From: Pseudobacteroides cellulosolvens ATCC 35603 = DSM 2933
Lineage (GTDB): Bacteria; Bacillota; Clostridia; Acetivibrionales; DSM-2933
Assembly: GCF_001262605.1 (NCBI RefSeq)
Contig: NZ_LGTC01000001.1
Location: 4,164,001 to 4,228,000 of the forward strand
Direction: 5' to 3'
DNA: 64,000 nt
Every line of letters begins with the position of its first letter. The stretch's first letter is position 1. Below, piece after piece: positions 27,924 through 36,447 of the stretch. The translations under genes and the position numbers were made by a program. The notes under the pieces were generated by a model. That model worked only from the letters and a program-made list of their open reading frames with translations. It was not told where the DNA came from and ran no database searches.

Positions 27924-29477
27924 ATGTCTTACTTAAAGGAATATATTGCAAATTTCAAGAAGCACTACCTTACCACCAAGCTAAAGCGGGTTGAATTTAT
28001 ATGTTGTTTGGGACTTAATTTCACTTTGACAATCACACAACCCCTCAGTTCAGATGAAACTAGAGCCTATGTAGGGCAATTTCAGGGTTTTATAGCAGTT
28101 TATTTGGCTTTTCGTTTTGGAATTGTTGGAATGCTCATATCACTGGCCTTTAGTATCAAAGACATGTTTTTTATAACAATGGGATACATAGAGACCAAAA
28201 ACTATGCCTATTTAGTTGGCTTGATATTTACATTTATGACACTTGGTTGGGTACTGATTGTAGGCATAATTTCAGTCAGGCAGGAAAAGCATCGAAGAGA
28301 AATGCAAAGGCTGGCAATTACTGATGAGTTAACCGATCTTTTTAACCAGAGATATTTTCACACAACCCTTGAAAATGAAATTAAAAACTCTTCTAAATGT
28401 GGAACTTCAATTGGCTTAATCCTTATAGATATTGATAACTTTAGAATGTATAACGATTTATATGGTCACAGCTATGGAGATACTATATTAACAACCACTG
28501 CCTCCATATTAAAAAAGATTGTAAATAAAGATGACACTGTTTACAGATTTGGAGGAGATGAATTTGCAATTTTAATGTTGGATAAAAATTTGGAAACCCT
28601 CGAAAAAGAAGCTAAACACTTATATGATGAGTATGAGAAATTAAAAAATGAGTATTACAATGACAGTTTAGTAAGTAAAATTACATTTTCGATTGGTTTG
28701 TCCGAATACCCAAGCATTTCAAGCAGCAAGGAAGAACTGATTTCCCATGCCAACATGGCCCTTTACCAGTCAAAGAATATGGGAGACGATAAGGTTCATT
28801 TCTATCAGGATATTATGCTTCAGATTCATAAAAGTATGAAGTCCGATGAGGAAATGGTTGGAGTATTTAAGGGTTTACTAAGTACCATTATTGCCAAAGA
28901 CAAATATACCTTCGGACATTGTGAAAGAGTTTCCTCATATGCTGTAATGATAGCAGAGGCAATGGGTTTGGAGCTTGATGAAATACAGACCATATTATAC
29001 GCAGGCCTTTTACATGATATTGGAAAAATTGAATTACCTAAGTCTATCTTAAACAAACTTGGCCGTTTGACCAGCGATGAATTTGAATTAATTCGTCAAC
29101 ACCCTGTTAATAGTGCAAATATATTAGAGCCTTTATCCGGTATAAATAACTTAATAGATTATGTAATTCATCATCATGAAAGGTATGACGGAAAGGGTTA
29201 TCCCGATGGCATTGCCGGAGAAGATATCAGTTTAGGTGCAAGAATACTGTGTGTAGCAGATTCTTTTGATGCAATGATATCTGACCGCCCATACCGTAAA
29301 AGCATGTCTATTGAAGAAGCATTTCAAGAGCTTGAAAAATGTTCCGGATCTCAATTTGATCCTAAAATAGCAAGCTTGTTTGTTAAAATCATGAGAAATA
29401 AAATGTCTGTTAAGTACAACTATAAGGTTGATACAAACACTGCTTTACAAAAACAACCTGCCTTGCAGAAAGTTTAA
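27924..29477 (+). CDS. Membrane c-di-GMP enzyme with GGDEF and HD-GYP domains
   Basis: About 517 residues. The N-terminus holds three to four hydrophobic segments (about 25-130). A GGDEF diguanylate cyclase domain follows with the intact motif GGDEF at about residue 210 (RFGGDEFAIL). The C-terminal HD-GYP phosphodiesterase domain has LLHDIGKIELPKSIL, HHERYDGKGYPDG and ILCVADSFDAMISDRPYR, all metal-binding residues present. Both opposing activities appear intact in one protein, so the net effect is not predictable. ATG 27924 has GAAAGG upstream; an ATG six codons earlier is possible. It is monocistronic with its own terminator. Confidence 0.92.
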   Translation: MSYLKEYIANFKKHYLTTKLKRVEFICCLGLNFTLTITQPLSSDETRAYVGQFQGFIAVYLAFRFGIVGMLISLAFSIKDMFFITMGYIETKNYAYLVGLIFTFMTLGWVLIVGIISVRQEKHRREMQRLAITDELTDLFNQRYFHTTLENEIKNSSKCGTSIGLILIDIDNFRMYNDLYGHSYGDTILTTTASILKKIVNKDDTVYRFGGDEFAILMLDKNLETLEKEAKHLYDEYEKLKNEYYNDSLVSKITFSIGLSEYPSISSSKEELISHANMALYQSKNMGDDKVHFYQDIMLQIHKSMKSDEEMVGVFKGLLSTIIAKDKYTFGHCERVSSYAVMIAEAMGLELDEIQTILYAGLLHDIGKIELPKSILNKLGRLTSDEFELIRQHPVNSANILEPLSGINNLIDYVIHHHERYDGKGYPDGIAGEDISLGARILCVADSFDAMISDRPYRKSMSIEEAFQELEKCSGSQFDPKIASLFVKIMRNKMSVKYNYKVDTNTALQKQPALQKV

Positions 29478-29492
29478 TCAATTTGTACTTTT

Positions 29493-29532
29493 AAAAAAGA
29501 GGATGCCGTTATTTTAGGACATCCTCTTTTTT
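29493..29532. terminator. Terminator between the GGDEF/HD-GYP gene and the dockerin protein gene
   Basis: AAAAAAGAGGATG (29493-29505) pairs perfectly with CATCCTCTTTTTT (29520-29532) across a 14-nt loop. It is usable in both directions between the two convergent genes. Confidence 0.88.
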
Positions 29533-29572
29533 ATTCAAATAATAATACTAATGTGAATAATCTTTATGACTA

Positions 29573-31999
29573 TCATCTGGTTAATAATTCCGGATTATCC
29601 ACCCAAATCATCAAATAAGGATTCGCTGCATTTTTCTCCTTTAGTATCACCATATAAGGTCTGTCAAAAATCAGCTGCTTTGGCTCATATATAGAAGAAG
29701 GCAGCATTATGGTTGCCTCCGAAGCCAATACAGCTCCATTTTCATCCAGCTTGAATCTAGTTCTCTGATATGCCTTCTGGATAAAATAGCCTAAGAAATT
29801 TGAGTTTAATAAAGACCTTCCCTCCAGCTCAGTATAATTATGACCGATATTAAAATCCATAACAGGCACTACTAAAGTATCTCTGGTATCAAAGCCAACA
29901 GATACATTGCTGTTAATTCTTTTCATGATGGAGGAATAAGTATTATATAAACTTTCTTGGGGATCAACCTTGGCAAGTATTATTTCATCTTTATCATTCT
30001 CTGGAATTAGCTTTACAATAAAGTCATTTTTGCTTTTATAATCATAAATCCTGACCTGTTTCTTTAGATCTTCTGATTTTTTTGACACGGAATTTATACC
30101 GAAAGCTTTTACTCTTCCTGACAAACTGCCTGATGTAAAGCTGATTGGTGTACTCATGCTTTCAAATGCTTTAGCAAAGCTTAAATTCTTACCAAGGAAA
30201 GCATATGCAATAATGTCACTAGGTCCAATTTTTTCATTTACCTGTGGTGCTGAATCCTTGAATTTGCTTTTTAATTCGGCATTTATTTTATCAATAGTTT
30301 CCTGTCCATAACCCGCCAAAGCTACGTAGCTTTCAGGTGATAAGGAACCTACCATTGGGAATCCTGTATTTAGTCTATCTGCTAAAGGTGGATTACCCTG
30401 CAATTTTATATCTTCACCGATCACTTTTTTTAGTTCATCCCATGCCATCTGCAATGTGGGGCAAAATACAATATTCTTTCCAGGTACAATCTTCTGCTGA
30501 GAATCAGTGCTTATAAGTGTTGATTTAAGTGTATTTGAATTCACAAGCAGAGGCTCTTTTGGAGTTACAGTTGGTGAAACACAAGAAGTAGGTGTGGATG
30601 TAGCAGCCTCTGCTTTTGTTATTTTGATAATATACTTTTCATTTACTCCATAGGAAGGATCAAATACTATTGTTGCTGTCCCTTCATTAACTGCCTTGAA
30701 CTTCCATCTCGATTTGGTAAAAGCATCCGGATTAGCTATTTCTTCAGTTATTTTTGATACAAATTCAACATTGTTTTTACCGCTGCTTATGGTATATTCC
30801 CATTTCAAACCTCCAATACCACCTACGTTTAATGTAATGTAAATATCATCATTAACCTTAACATTTACATAGTTTAAATGCATAACAGAAGGTTCGGGGT
30901 ATTTGTCTGAGTTGATATTAAAATATTTAGATACTCTAATTACATCGGACATGTTAATTGTTTTATCATTGTTCAAATCCGCTGAAGCATTAAATGCAGC
31001 ATCATTAATTGTAGTATTAAATACCTTTGCTATTGCTACTATATCGCCCATATTGATAGTATCATCAGCATTAATATCTCCAGGATACATAAACACAGGC
31101 TGCTCACTCGATCCAACTTCTGTATCTTTAATAAGAGTTATATATTCTACTTTATGAGATAAATAACCAGGTTTAGTAACTCTAATGCTATACCCTGTCT
31201 TATCACTTCTTTCAGGCAGGTTTTCAAACTCAAAGTAACCTGCCGGATTAGCCAATACCGATCTTTCCAAACCAGGCACTTCAACCTTAAACCCAGAATA
31301 GTAGTTTATATCAGAACTTCCGGGTTCCGGCCTTACATAACCGCACAATTTGAATTTCCTGGTTTCAGTTGGTGTAATAATTGGTGTAGCAGTTGGTGTT
31401 GGCGTTACTGTAGGCGTTATGGTAGATATGGGAAGTGTAAATTGACCCTTACCAAGCAATCCATAGTTAGCAATGGTATATGTATCTAAAAAAATTCCAT
31501 CCCCTGTAGAAGGCTTTCTCTCAACTGTTTTGGTCCATTTATCTCCTACTTTTACAGTTATCCACTCACCATTCACATAATAGTGAACATTCATGTCCTG
31601 ATCAAAATAATATAAACTCTCATAAGCAAAGGTATTGTATGCTGTAAGTCTGGTACCTGCTCCTCCACCGGCAGTTCCTCCAATACTCCTTCCCGAGCCT
31701 ATAACCACACTTGTCTCAGGTCCATAACCTTTAACTTCAATATAGCTGGTTAACCTTTTTTGTTCAGCCGAATATGAATATGTCGGGAAATCAATCATCA
31801 TTTGAGGTCCAACATCGCCTATTCCTTCAGTATGAGTATGAGTATCTACAAAGATGAACTGATCCTTGCTTATAGATGGGTATCCTAGTCTAGGTGTTGG
31901 AGTAGCTTCTTCTGCTAATACAAGTAACGGTACACAAAGCATCACCAATGCTGTCAATATCAGAACAATACTCTTATTTAGTTTTGCTGCTGTTCTCAT
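29573..31999 (-). CDS. Secreted dockerin protein with protease-inhibitor-like modules
   Basis: An 808-residue protein. Order of parts: signal peptide (1-29, ending VLAEE); unknown module (about 45-175); Pro/Thr linker (TPTVTPTPTATP); CarboxypepD_reg-like X module (about 225-300, FKVEVPGLERSVLANPAGYFEF); type I dockerin at about 310-370 with two Ca-binding repeats (GDINADDTINMGDIVAIAK and ADLNNDKTINMSDVIRVSK). Then a chagasin (I42)-like module at about 380-460 (GGLKWEYTIS, WKFKAVNEGTATIVF) and a C-terminal region about 500-808. That end has a serpin-like hinge (DENGAVLASEAT) and breach (FDRPYMVILKEKNAANPYLMI). The dockerin is firm; the inhibitor assignments are family resemblance only. It should attach to a cellulosome scaffold outside the cell. 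Confidence 0.8.
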   Translation of the reverse strand: MRTAAKLNKSIVLILTALVMLCVPLLVLAEEATPTPRLGYPSISKDQFIFVDTHTHTEGIGDVGPQMMIDFPTYSYSAEQKRLTSYIEVKGYGPETSVVIGSGRSIGGTAGGGAGTRLTAYNTFAYESLYYFDQDMNVHYYVNGEWITVKVGDKWTKTVERKPSTGDGIFLDTYTIANYGLLGKGQFTLPISTITPTVTPTPTATPIITPTETRKFKLCGYVRPEPGSSDINYYSGFKVEVPGLERSVLANPAGYFEFENLPERSDKTGYSIRVTKPGYLSHKVEYITLIKDTEVGSSEQPVFMYPGDINADDTINMGDIVAIAKVFNTTINDAAFNASADLNNDKTINMSDVIRVSKYFNINSDKYPEPSVMHLNYVNVKVNDDIYITLNVGGIGGLKWEYTISSGKNNVEFVSKITEEIANPDAFTKSRWKFKAVNEGTATIVFDPSYGVNEKYIIKITKAEAATSTPTSCVSPTVTPKEPLLVNSNTLKSTLISTDSQQKIVPGKNIVFCPTLQMAWDELKKVIGEDIKLQGNPPLADRLNTGFPMVGSLSPESYVALAGYGQETIDKINAELKSKFKDSAPQVNEKIGPSDIIAYAFLGKNLSFAKAFESMSTPISFTSGSLSGRVKAFGINSVSKKSEDLKKQVRIYDYKSKNDFIVKLIPENDKDEIILAKVDPQESLYNTYSSIMKRINSNVSVGFDTRDTLVVPVMDFNIGHNYTELEGRSLLNSNFLGYFIQKAYQRTRFKLDENGAVLASEATIMLPSSIYEPKQLIFDRPYMVILKEKNAANPYLMIWVDNPELLTR

Positions 32000-32072
32000 A
32001 ATATTCCCCCCTTAATTCGTAAATTAAAACATGTTTGTAACTTTTAGCCACACAAGTCAATAATGTTTTACA

Positions 32073-32637
32073 CTATATAATTAAATTATATATAATACAA
32101 CAATAATTGGCAAGAAAAAAGTTCATAAGACTTGTCAAATTTCGTACGGCTGCAAAATTCCATGTGTTAATAATATATAAATAAGCCTGGTCATCACTAT
32201 CTAAATCCCCATCATCATCCATATCCAAATCATTCATCGTTAGATCGCCAACTCTAATAATATCCATCCTTATTTAAATCTCCTTTTATTTTTCCAGAAG
32301 GTTTAGGTGTTGGCTCCAATGTGCTTTTTACTTCCTCCCTGGTTTCTACCGGAAACTTATTTATCATGCCAAGAAGATGTTGTTTCATATAAGCATAGTC
32401 GTCAGAATCAAGTCGACTATTTCCATCTACATCAGCTGTTACAGGTGCTAATTCAAATGCTATCATTCCAAGTAAAAATTGTCTTAATAAAGCATAATCA
32501 TCTGAATCAAAATCATTGTCTTTGTCAAAATCTCCATAAACCGCTTCAGAAGCTTTAACTTTCAAAATTGATAAACTGCCCAAGCTAAATGCAATAGTTG
32601 ATAGTATAAGCAAAATAATTAGCCTTTCAAGCTTCAT
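32073..32637 (-). pseudogene. Small secreted dockerin-repeat protein, frameshifted
   Basis: The first frame (32254-32637) encodes a signal peptide (MKLERLIILLILSTIAFSLG) and a dockerin/EF-hand pair (YGDFDKDNDFDSDDYALLRQFLLG and ADVDGNSRLDSDDYAYMKQHLLG). A linker and the start of another repeat follow (KGDLNKDG). A stop comes right after DGYY. The adjacent frame (32073-32267) continues with a matching Ca-binding repeat (LDMDDDGDLDSDDQAYLYI). A one-base change near 32255-32270 would join them. So this is a two-module dockerin protein broken by a frameshift, or a truncated one that still secretes its first module. No catalytic domain is present. Confidence 0.75.
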
Positions 32638-32788
32638 AATACGTTCCTCCTTTTTGATAATTCATATTCGTTAATAATGCTTTACAAAACATATTCTAAC
32701 TATATATATTCTCTTCTATATTTTCAACCACAATGTAAAAATCACCATAATCTCAACATAATCTACATAAACATGGAAAACTAAAAAA

Positions 32789-32809
32789 CGAACTGCTTCA
32801 TACAGTTCG
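32789..32809. terminator. Terminator downstream of the flavodoxin pair
   Basis: CGAACTG (32789-32795) pairs with CAGTTCG (32803-32809). On the reverse strand a run of six T follows, placing it after the 32915-33205 gene. Confidence 0.7.
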
Positions 32810-32914
32810 CCTTTTTAATGCAAAAATTTATTTGTCATGTTGATGTTAATTTATTTAACTTTCTATCTATATTAAAAATGAAGATTATTAGCTTCTAATA
32901 TAGTTAAAACATTT

Positions 32915-33205
32915 CTATTTTTCATTAATGTTAAGATAACATTCAACGCAAAAAACCTGGCCTTCACCGCTATCCTTTGAAACCTGGGTCAATTCTTTAT
33001 TGCATTTGCTGCAATAAATTCTATTAGGTTCTGAAGGCTCTTCGTCGGATATATAATTAGAGCATGCCAAATCACATCCATCCGCTTCACAATTTAAGCA
33101 AGCATCATCTGGAACTCCAAACTCGCATTCATATTCTAAAATGGCACCACTCTCATTTATTATGCCTTTTAAGTTTGCACAGCTGCTGCAAATACATTCT
33201 TTCAT
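32915..33205 (-). CDS. Cysteine-rich small protein with zinc-ribbon-like C-terminus
   Basis: A 96-residue protein with three CxxC-like groups. The N-terminus CICSSCANLKG and the middle CLNCEADGCDLAC look like rubredoxin- or ferredoxin-like metal sites. The C-terminus (YCSKCNKELTQ, FCVECYL) is a zinc-ribbon pattern. ATG 33205 follows AAGGGG. It begins 39 bp after the flavodoxin gene and is probably cotranscribed with it. No family name is recognised. Confidence 0.72.
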   Translation of the reverse strand: MKECICSSCANLKGIINESGAILEYECEFGVPDDACLNCEADGCDLACSNYISDEEPSEPNRIYCSKCNKELTQVSKDSGEGQVFCVECYLNINEK

Positions 33206-33243
33206 GTCATATCCCCTTCTAAATACAGAATATAATAAGAATA

Positions 33244-33708
33244 TCATACTTCACCGAGTTTTTGAACCACCTCTTCAATCCTTGCTTCACGCTGTTTGTG
33301 AGACCAGTTTACAATACCAGTTTCATAAATACTGCCGCCTTTGGATTGGCAAGCTTTTTTCATCTGGCTTATTGCATTATTTCCGCCCATAAACCTAAAT
33401 CGCAGCTGCTGTGTAACAAAGCACCCTATCTTTTTGCCTTGCATTGATGGTAACTGTGACAGATAAAGCTTCATAACAGGCGAGAGTGAGAATGCCCATA
33501 CAGGAGCACCGAATATAAGTAAATCATATTTACTTGTATCAGGTATGTCCTTTAATTGAACATTTCGTGCCTCCTTCGGGTCACCATTAACTGCTGTCAC
33601 CTGTTCTAAATTGACTGAATGTCCTGCTGCAGCAAGTCTGTCTTTAATCTTCTGTGCAACAGAAAGTGTATTTCCCGAGTGAGAGTGTATAATAATTCCT
33701 ATTTTCAT
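33244..33708 (-). CDS. Flavodoxin-like FMN protein
   Basis: A 154-residue flavodoxin-fold protein. The FMN phosphate loop is HSHSGNTLSVA (residues about 8-18, TxxT/SxxGNT pattern) and the second loop is FGAPVWAFSLSPVM. It resembles the short flavodoxin/menaquinone-dependent protoporphyrinogen oxidase type. ATG 33708 follows GGAAGG. It may be an electron carrier working with the cysteine-rich protein encoded just downstream (inference from position). Confidence 0.87.
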   Translation of the reverse strand: MKIGIIIHSHSGNTLSVAQKIKDRLAAAGHSVNLEQVTAVNGDPKEARNVQLKDIPDTSKYDLLIFGAPVWAFSLSPVMKLYLSQLPSMQGKKIGCFVTQQLRFRFMGGNNAISQMKKACQSKGGSIYETGIVNWSHKQREARIEEVVQKLGEV

Positions 33709-33756
33709 AATAACTACCTTCCTTTTATTGTAAAAGTCATATTCAATCATTATAGA

Positions 33757-33969
33757 TTACCGAATTGTAAAGTTATATATCAGTTCGGTATCTATATAAT
33801 CATACGTAAGATCTTTTATATAGTCTGATACTTTACTAAAAGTTGTCATTTCAGGCATGAGCTTTGTATCATAGCTGGTAATCGGTGTATTATTATTGCA
33901 TCCGAACACAGAAAATACCAGATAATTTTTACACAAATCATAGTTTTTCTTTGATTCTATAAATTCCAT
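33757..33969 (-). pseudogene. Remnant of a lipoprotein paralogue
   Basis: The 70-codon frame contains FSVFGCNNNTPITSYDTKLMPE, nearly the same as FSLFGCNNTPLFSYDTKLMPE near the C-terminus of the lipoprotein at 36448-38103. The flanking sequence does not extend the similarity and there is no N-terminal half. I read it as the decayed 3' end of a duplicated copy. Confidence 0.72.
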
Positions 33970-34170
33970 TAATATAAAATCTCTAGAATATTGTTGAATC
34001 GAGAAAAAATACTATTTTCTACTCTAAAAAATGACGATAACTTATATTGTATAGCATTTCCAATTAGTTTACAGGATAACAATTTGAGTAAGCCTTATTT
34101 ACATTTATTATTTAGCAATAACATTCTTTATAGTAATATTCTTTAATTGTCATAAGGAGGAAAGTGCTTT

Positions 34171-36354
34171 ATGAAAAACACTTTAAATAAACCTTTTTCA
34201 TTCATATATGCCCTACTTACAAAATTCAAATCCATCAGTTTTTCAGATAAGATATCAGAATTACTTTACAGCATTGCTAAATTATTCAGGTATGCAAAAA
34301 TCAAGCTGAGACTTTTGCTTTTTTTTGTACTATTGTCAAGCGTACCTTTGTTTATTCTCGGTTCTTTCAGTTATAAGGAATCGAGTTCAGCTCTTGAGAC
34401 AAAAATCCAGTCCTTCTCAAGTGAAATAACTGGACAGTCAGCTAAGATCATAAGAAATTCTATGAATTCAGTTGAAGCAAATTTTAGTGAAATCCAAAAT
34501 AATAGGGATACTCAGCTATTAATAAACAAATTCGACCAGAATACCGCATCACAGCAGGATTTAATCGACTCACTATATTTTTCTTTAAGCAGCATGTTCT
34601 CGTCCAATTCAATCGAAGGCTGTATGGGCTTTTCCATGATACATAAAGGCACTACAGTTCTGAATAATCTTGGAGCCCAATCAACTGATTTTGCAAATAT
34701 GGAAAAAGAATTGATGCGGATTGCTGAAAATGGCAAGGGAAAACCTACATGGCTATGTATAAAAGGTGCAAACAGCAATGAAGTTTATCTTTCATCAGTG
34801 GTTCAAATAATTAACCTCAACACAGGAGATCCACTTGTTACTATGGCTGCATTTTTCGATAAAAGTTTTTTGAATAATATCCTTAAAGATGTTAACATTG
34901 ACGGATCTACTGACTTCGTTATTGTCGATTCAAACAGTACCATTATTTCATCCAAAAATCTTGAGAGATTTCCAATAAACTCCAAATATCCAAACAAAAA
35001 CATAGTTGATCAAATTCCATTGGAAACTAAAAAACTTGAATCTGCATCAGTTAATAAAAAAGTGGCTAGTAAATTAATTAAGGCGACTTTTCAATCATCA
35101 ATAAACGGTATCAGTTATATGGTTTGTTTCTCGCATGTAAATTACACCAATTGGGATATCATATGTACAATCCCCATGGATTACCTTAAATCCGATTCCA
35201 GGCATATAAGAGATACAATGATTATGGTTGGAATTATTATATTCCTCCTTGCTGCAATAATAGCACTATTTATTTCAATCAGTATCTCGGTACCTTTAAG
35301 CAGATTGGAATCCCTAATGAAGGAAGCAAGTAACGGGAACCTGAATATAAGCATTAAAGACAAATATAGCGATGAAATATCCAGCCTTGTAAAAAACTTT
35401 GATGACATGGCACTAAATATAAAAAACCTTGTTTCCAAAGTAAATGTCTCATCCCAAAATGTACTGGAAAGCTCGGAAAAAGTTAACTGTCTGTCAACGG
35501 TTTTCCATACAACCGCCGAGCAGGTTGCCGAGAGCATGCATCAAATTGCATTAGGTACATCAGAACAAGCGGAAAACAACTGCAAATCCCTTGAATTTGT
35601 TAAAATACTCTCCAACGACATAAACAAGGTAGGAGATGAAGTCAAGATTGTTTCGGAAATTATCCATGATACCAAATCACTTAGTGAAAATGCTCTATCT
35701 GTACTAAAATCACTCAATGTAAAATCCATGCAGACCAGTTCGGCAACCAATGATATAGTAGACAATATAAATACTCTTAACACTAATATAAAAGAGATAC
35801 AAAAAATAGTCAAATTTATAAGCAATATATCGGAACAAACCAACTTACTTTCGTTAAACGCAGCAATAGAAGCAGCTCGAGCCGGAGAGGCAGGAAGAGG
35901 ATTCGCAGTCGTAGCTGAGCAAGTAAGAAAACTTGCCGATCAAACAAAAGAAGCTTTAACTACAATAAGCGATGTGATCAAAAATATTCAAGAAAAAGCC
36001 ACTTTCACCGTTATTTCAGCAAGCAACACTCAAGAAATAATTAAACAGCAGATGAATGCTGTAAGTGAAACTGATAATTCATTTAAGGATATTTTTAAAT
36101 CTTTGGAAAATATCAGCAATTACATGGTAAGCTTCGAATCGTCTGTAAGCAATATTCTGGAATCTGGAAACAAGACACTTGAAGCTATAAACAATATTTC
36201 TTCTTTTTCAGAAGAAACTGCAGCCACTGTGCAAGAGGTATCAGCTACTACACAGAACCAATTGGACAGTGCTGAAGAAGTTGACGATCAGGCAAAGCTC
36301 TTAACCGAACTTGCACAAGAACTTAACAAATCAATTACTATTTTTAAAGTGTAA
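34171..36354 (+). CDS. Methyl-accepting chemotaxis protein
   Basis: A 727-residue chemoreceptor. TM1 lies at about 47-66 (RLLLFFVLLSSVPLFILGSF); an extracellular Cache-like sensor domain spans about 70-345; TM2 is about 350-370 (IIIFLLAAIIALFISI). HAMP follows, then the cytoplasmic signalling domain with the highly conserved tip ISEQTNLLSLNAAIEAARAGE. The ligand is unknown. It is preceded by AAGGAGGAAAG and followed by a terminator, so it is a lone receptor outside a che operon. Confidence 0.95.
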   Translation: MKNTLNKPFSFIYALLTKFKSISFSDKISELLYSIAKLFRYAKIKLRLLLFFVLLSSVPLFILGSFSYKESSSALETKIQSFSSEITGQSAKIIRNSMNSVEANFSEIQNNRDTQLLINKFDQNTASQQDLIDSLYFSLSSMFSSNSIEGCMGFSMIHKGTTVLNNLGAQSTDFANMEKELMRIAENGKGKPTWLCIKGANSNEVYLSSVVQIINLNTGDPLVTMAAFFDKSFLNNILKDVNIDGSTDFVIVDSNSTIISSKNLERFPINSKYPNKNIVDQIPLETKKLESASVNKKVASKLIKATFQSSINGISYMVCFSHVNYTNWDIICTIPMDYLKSDSRHIRDTMIMVGIIIFLLAAIIALFISISISVPLSRLESLMKEASNGNLNISIKDKYSDEISSLVKNFDDMALNIKNLVSKVNVSSQNVLESSEKVNCLSTVFHTTAEQVAESMHQIALGTSEQAENNCKSLEFVKILSNDINKVGDEVKIVSEIIHDTKSLSENALSVLKSLNVKSMQTSSATNDIVDNINTLNTNIKEIQKIVKFISNISEQTNLLSLNAAIEAARAGEAGRGFAVVAEQVRKLADQTKEALTTISDVIKNIQEKATFTVISASNTQEIIKQQMNAVSETDNSFKDIFKSLENISNYMVSFESSVSNILESGNKTLEAINNISSFSEETAATVQEVSATTQNQLDSAEEVDDQAKLLTELAQELNKSITIFKV

Positions 36355-36390
36355 TATTTTAAATCTCGTTAGTCCAATATTGGGTTCGAA

Positions 36391-36429
36391 AAGGGCTGAA
36401 CCTCATACATTACTTATGAGTCAGCCCTT
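36391..36429. terminator. Terminator after the chemoreceptor gene
   Basis: AAGGGCTGA (36391-36399) pairs with TCAGCCCTT (36421-36429), with an inner CTCAT/ATGAG pairing. It separates two convergent genes. Confidence 0.75.
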
Positions 36430-36447
36430 AACTATTCTATAGTTTAA

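Noticed and set aside
32638..32788. Possible further dockerin or signal-peptide gene upstream of the small dockerin protein
   Set aside because: The sequence is AT-rich with no frame; only the terminator at 32789-32809 is supported.
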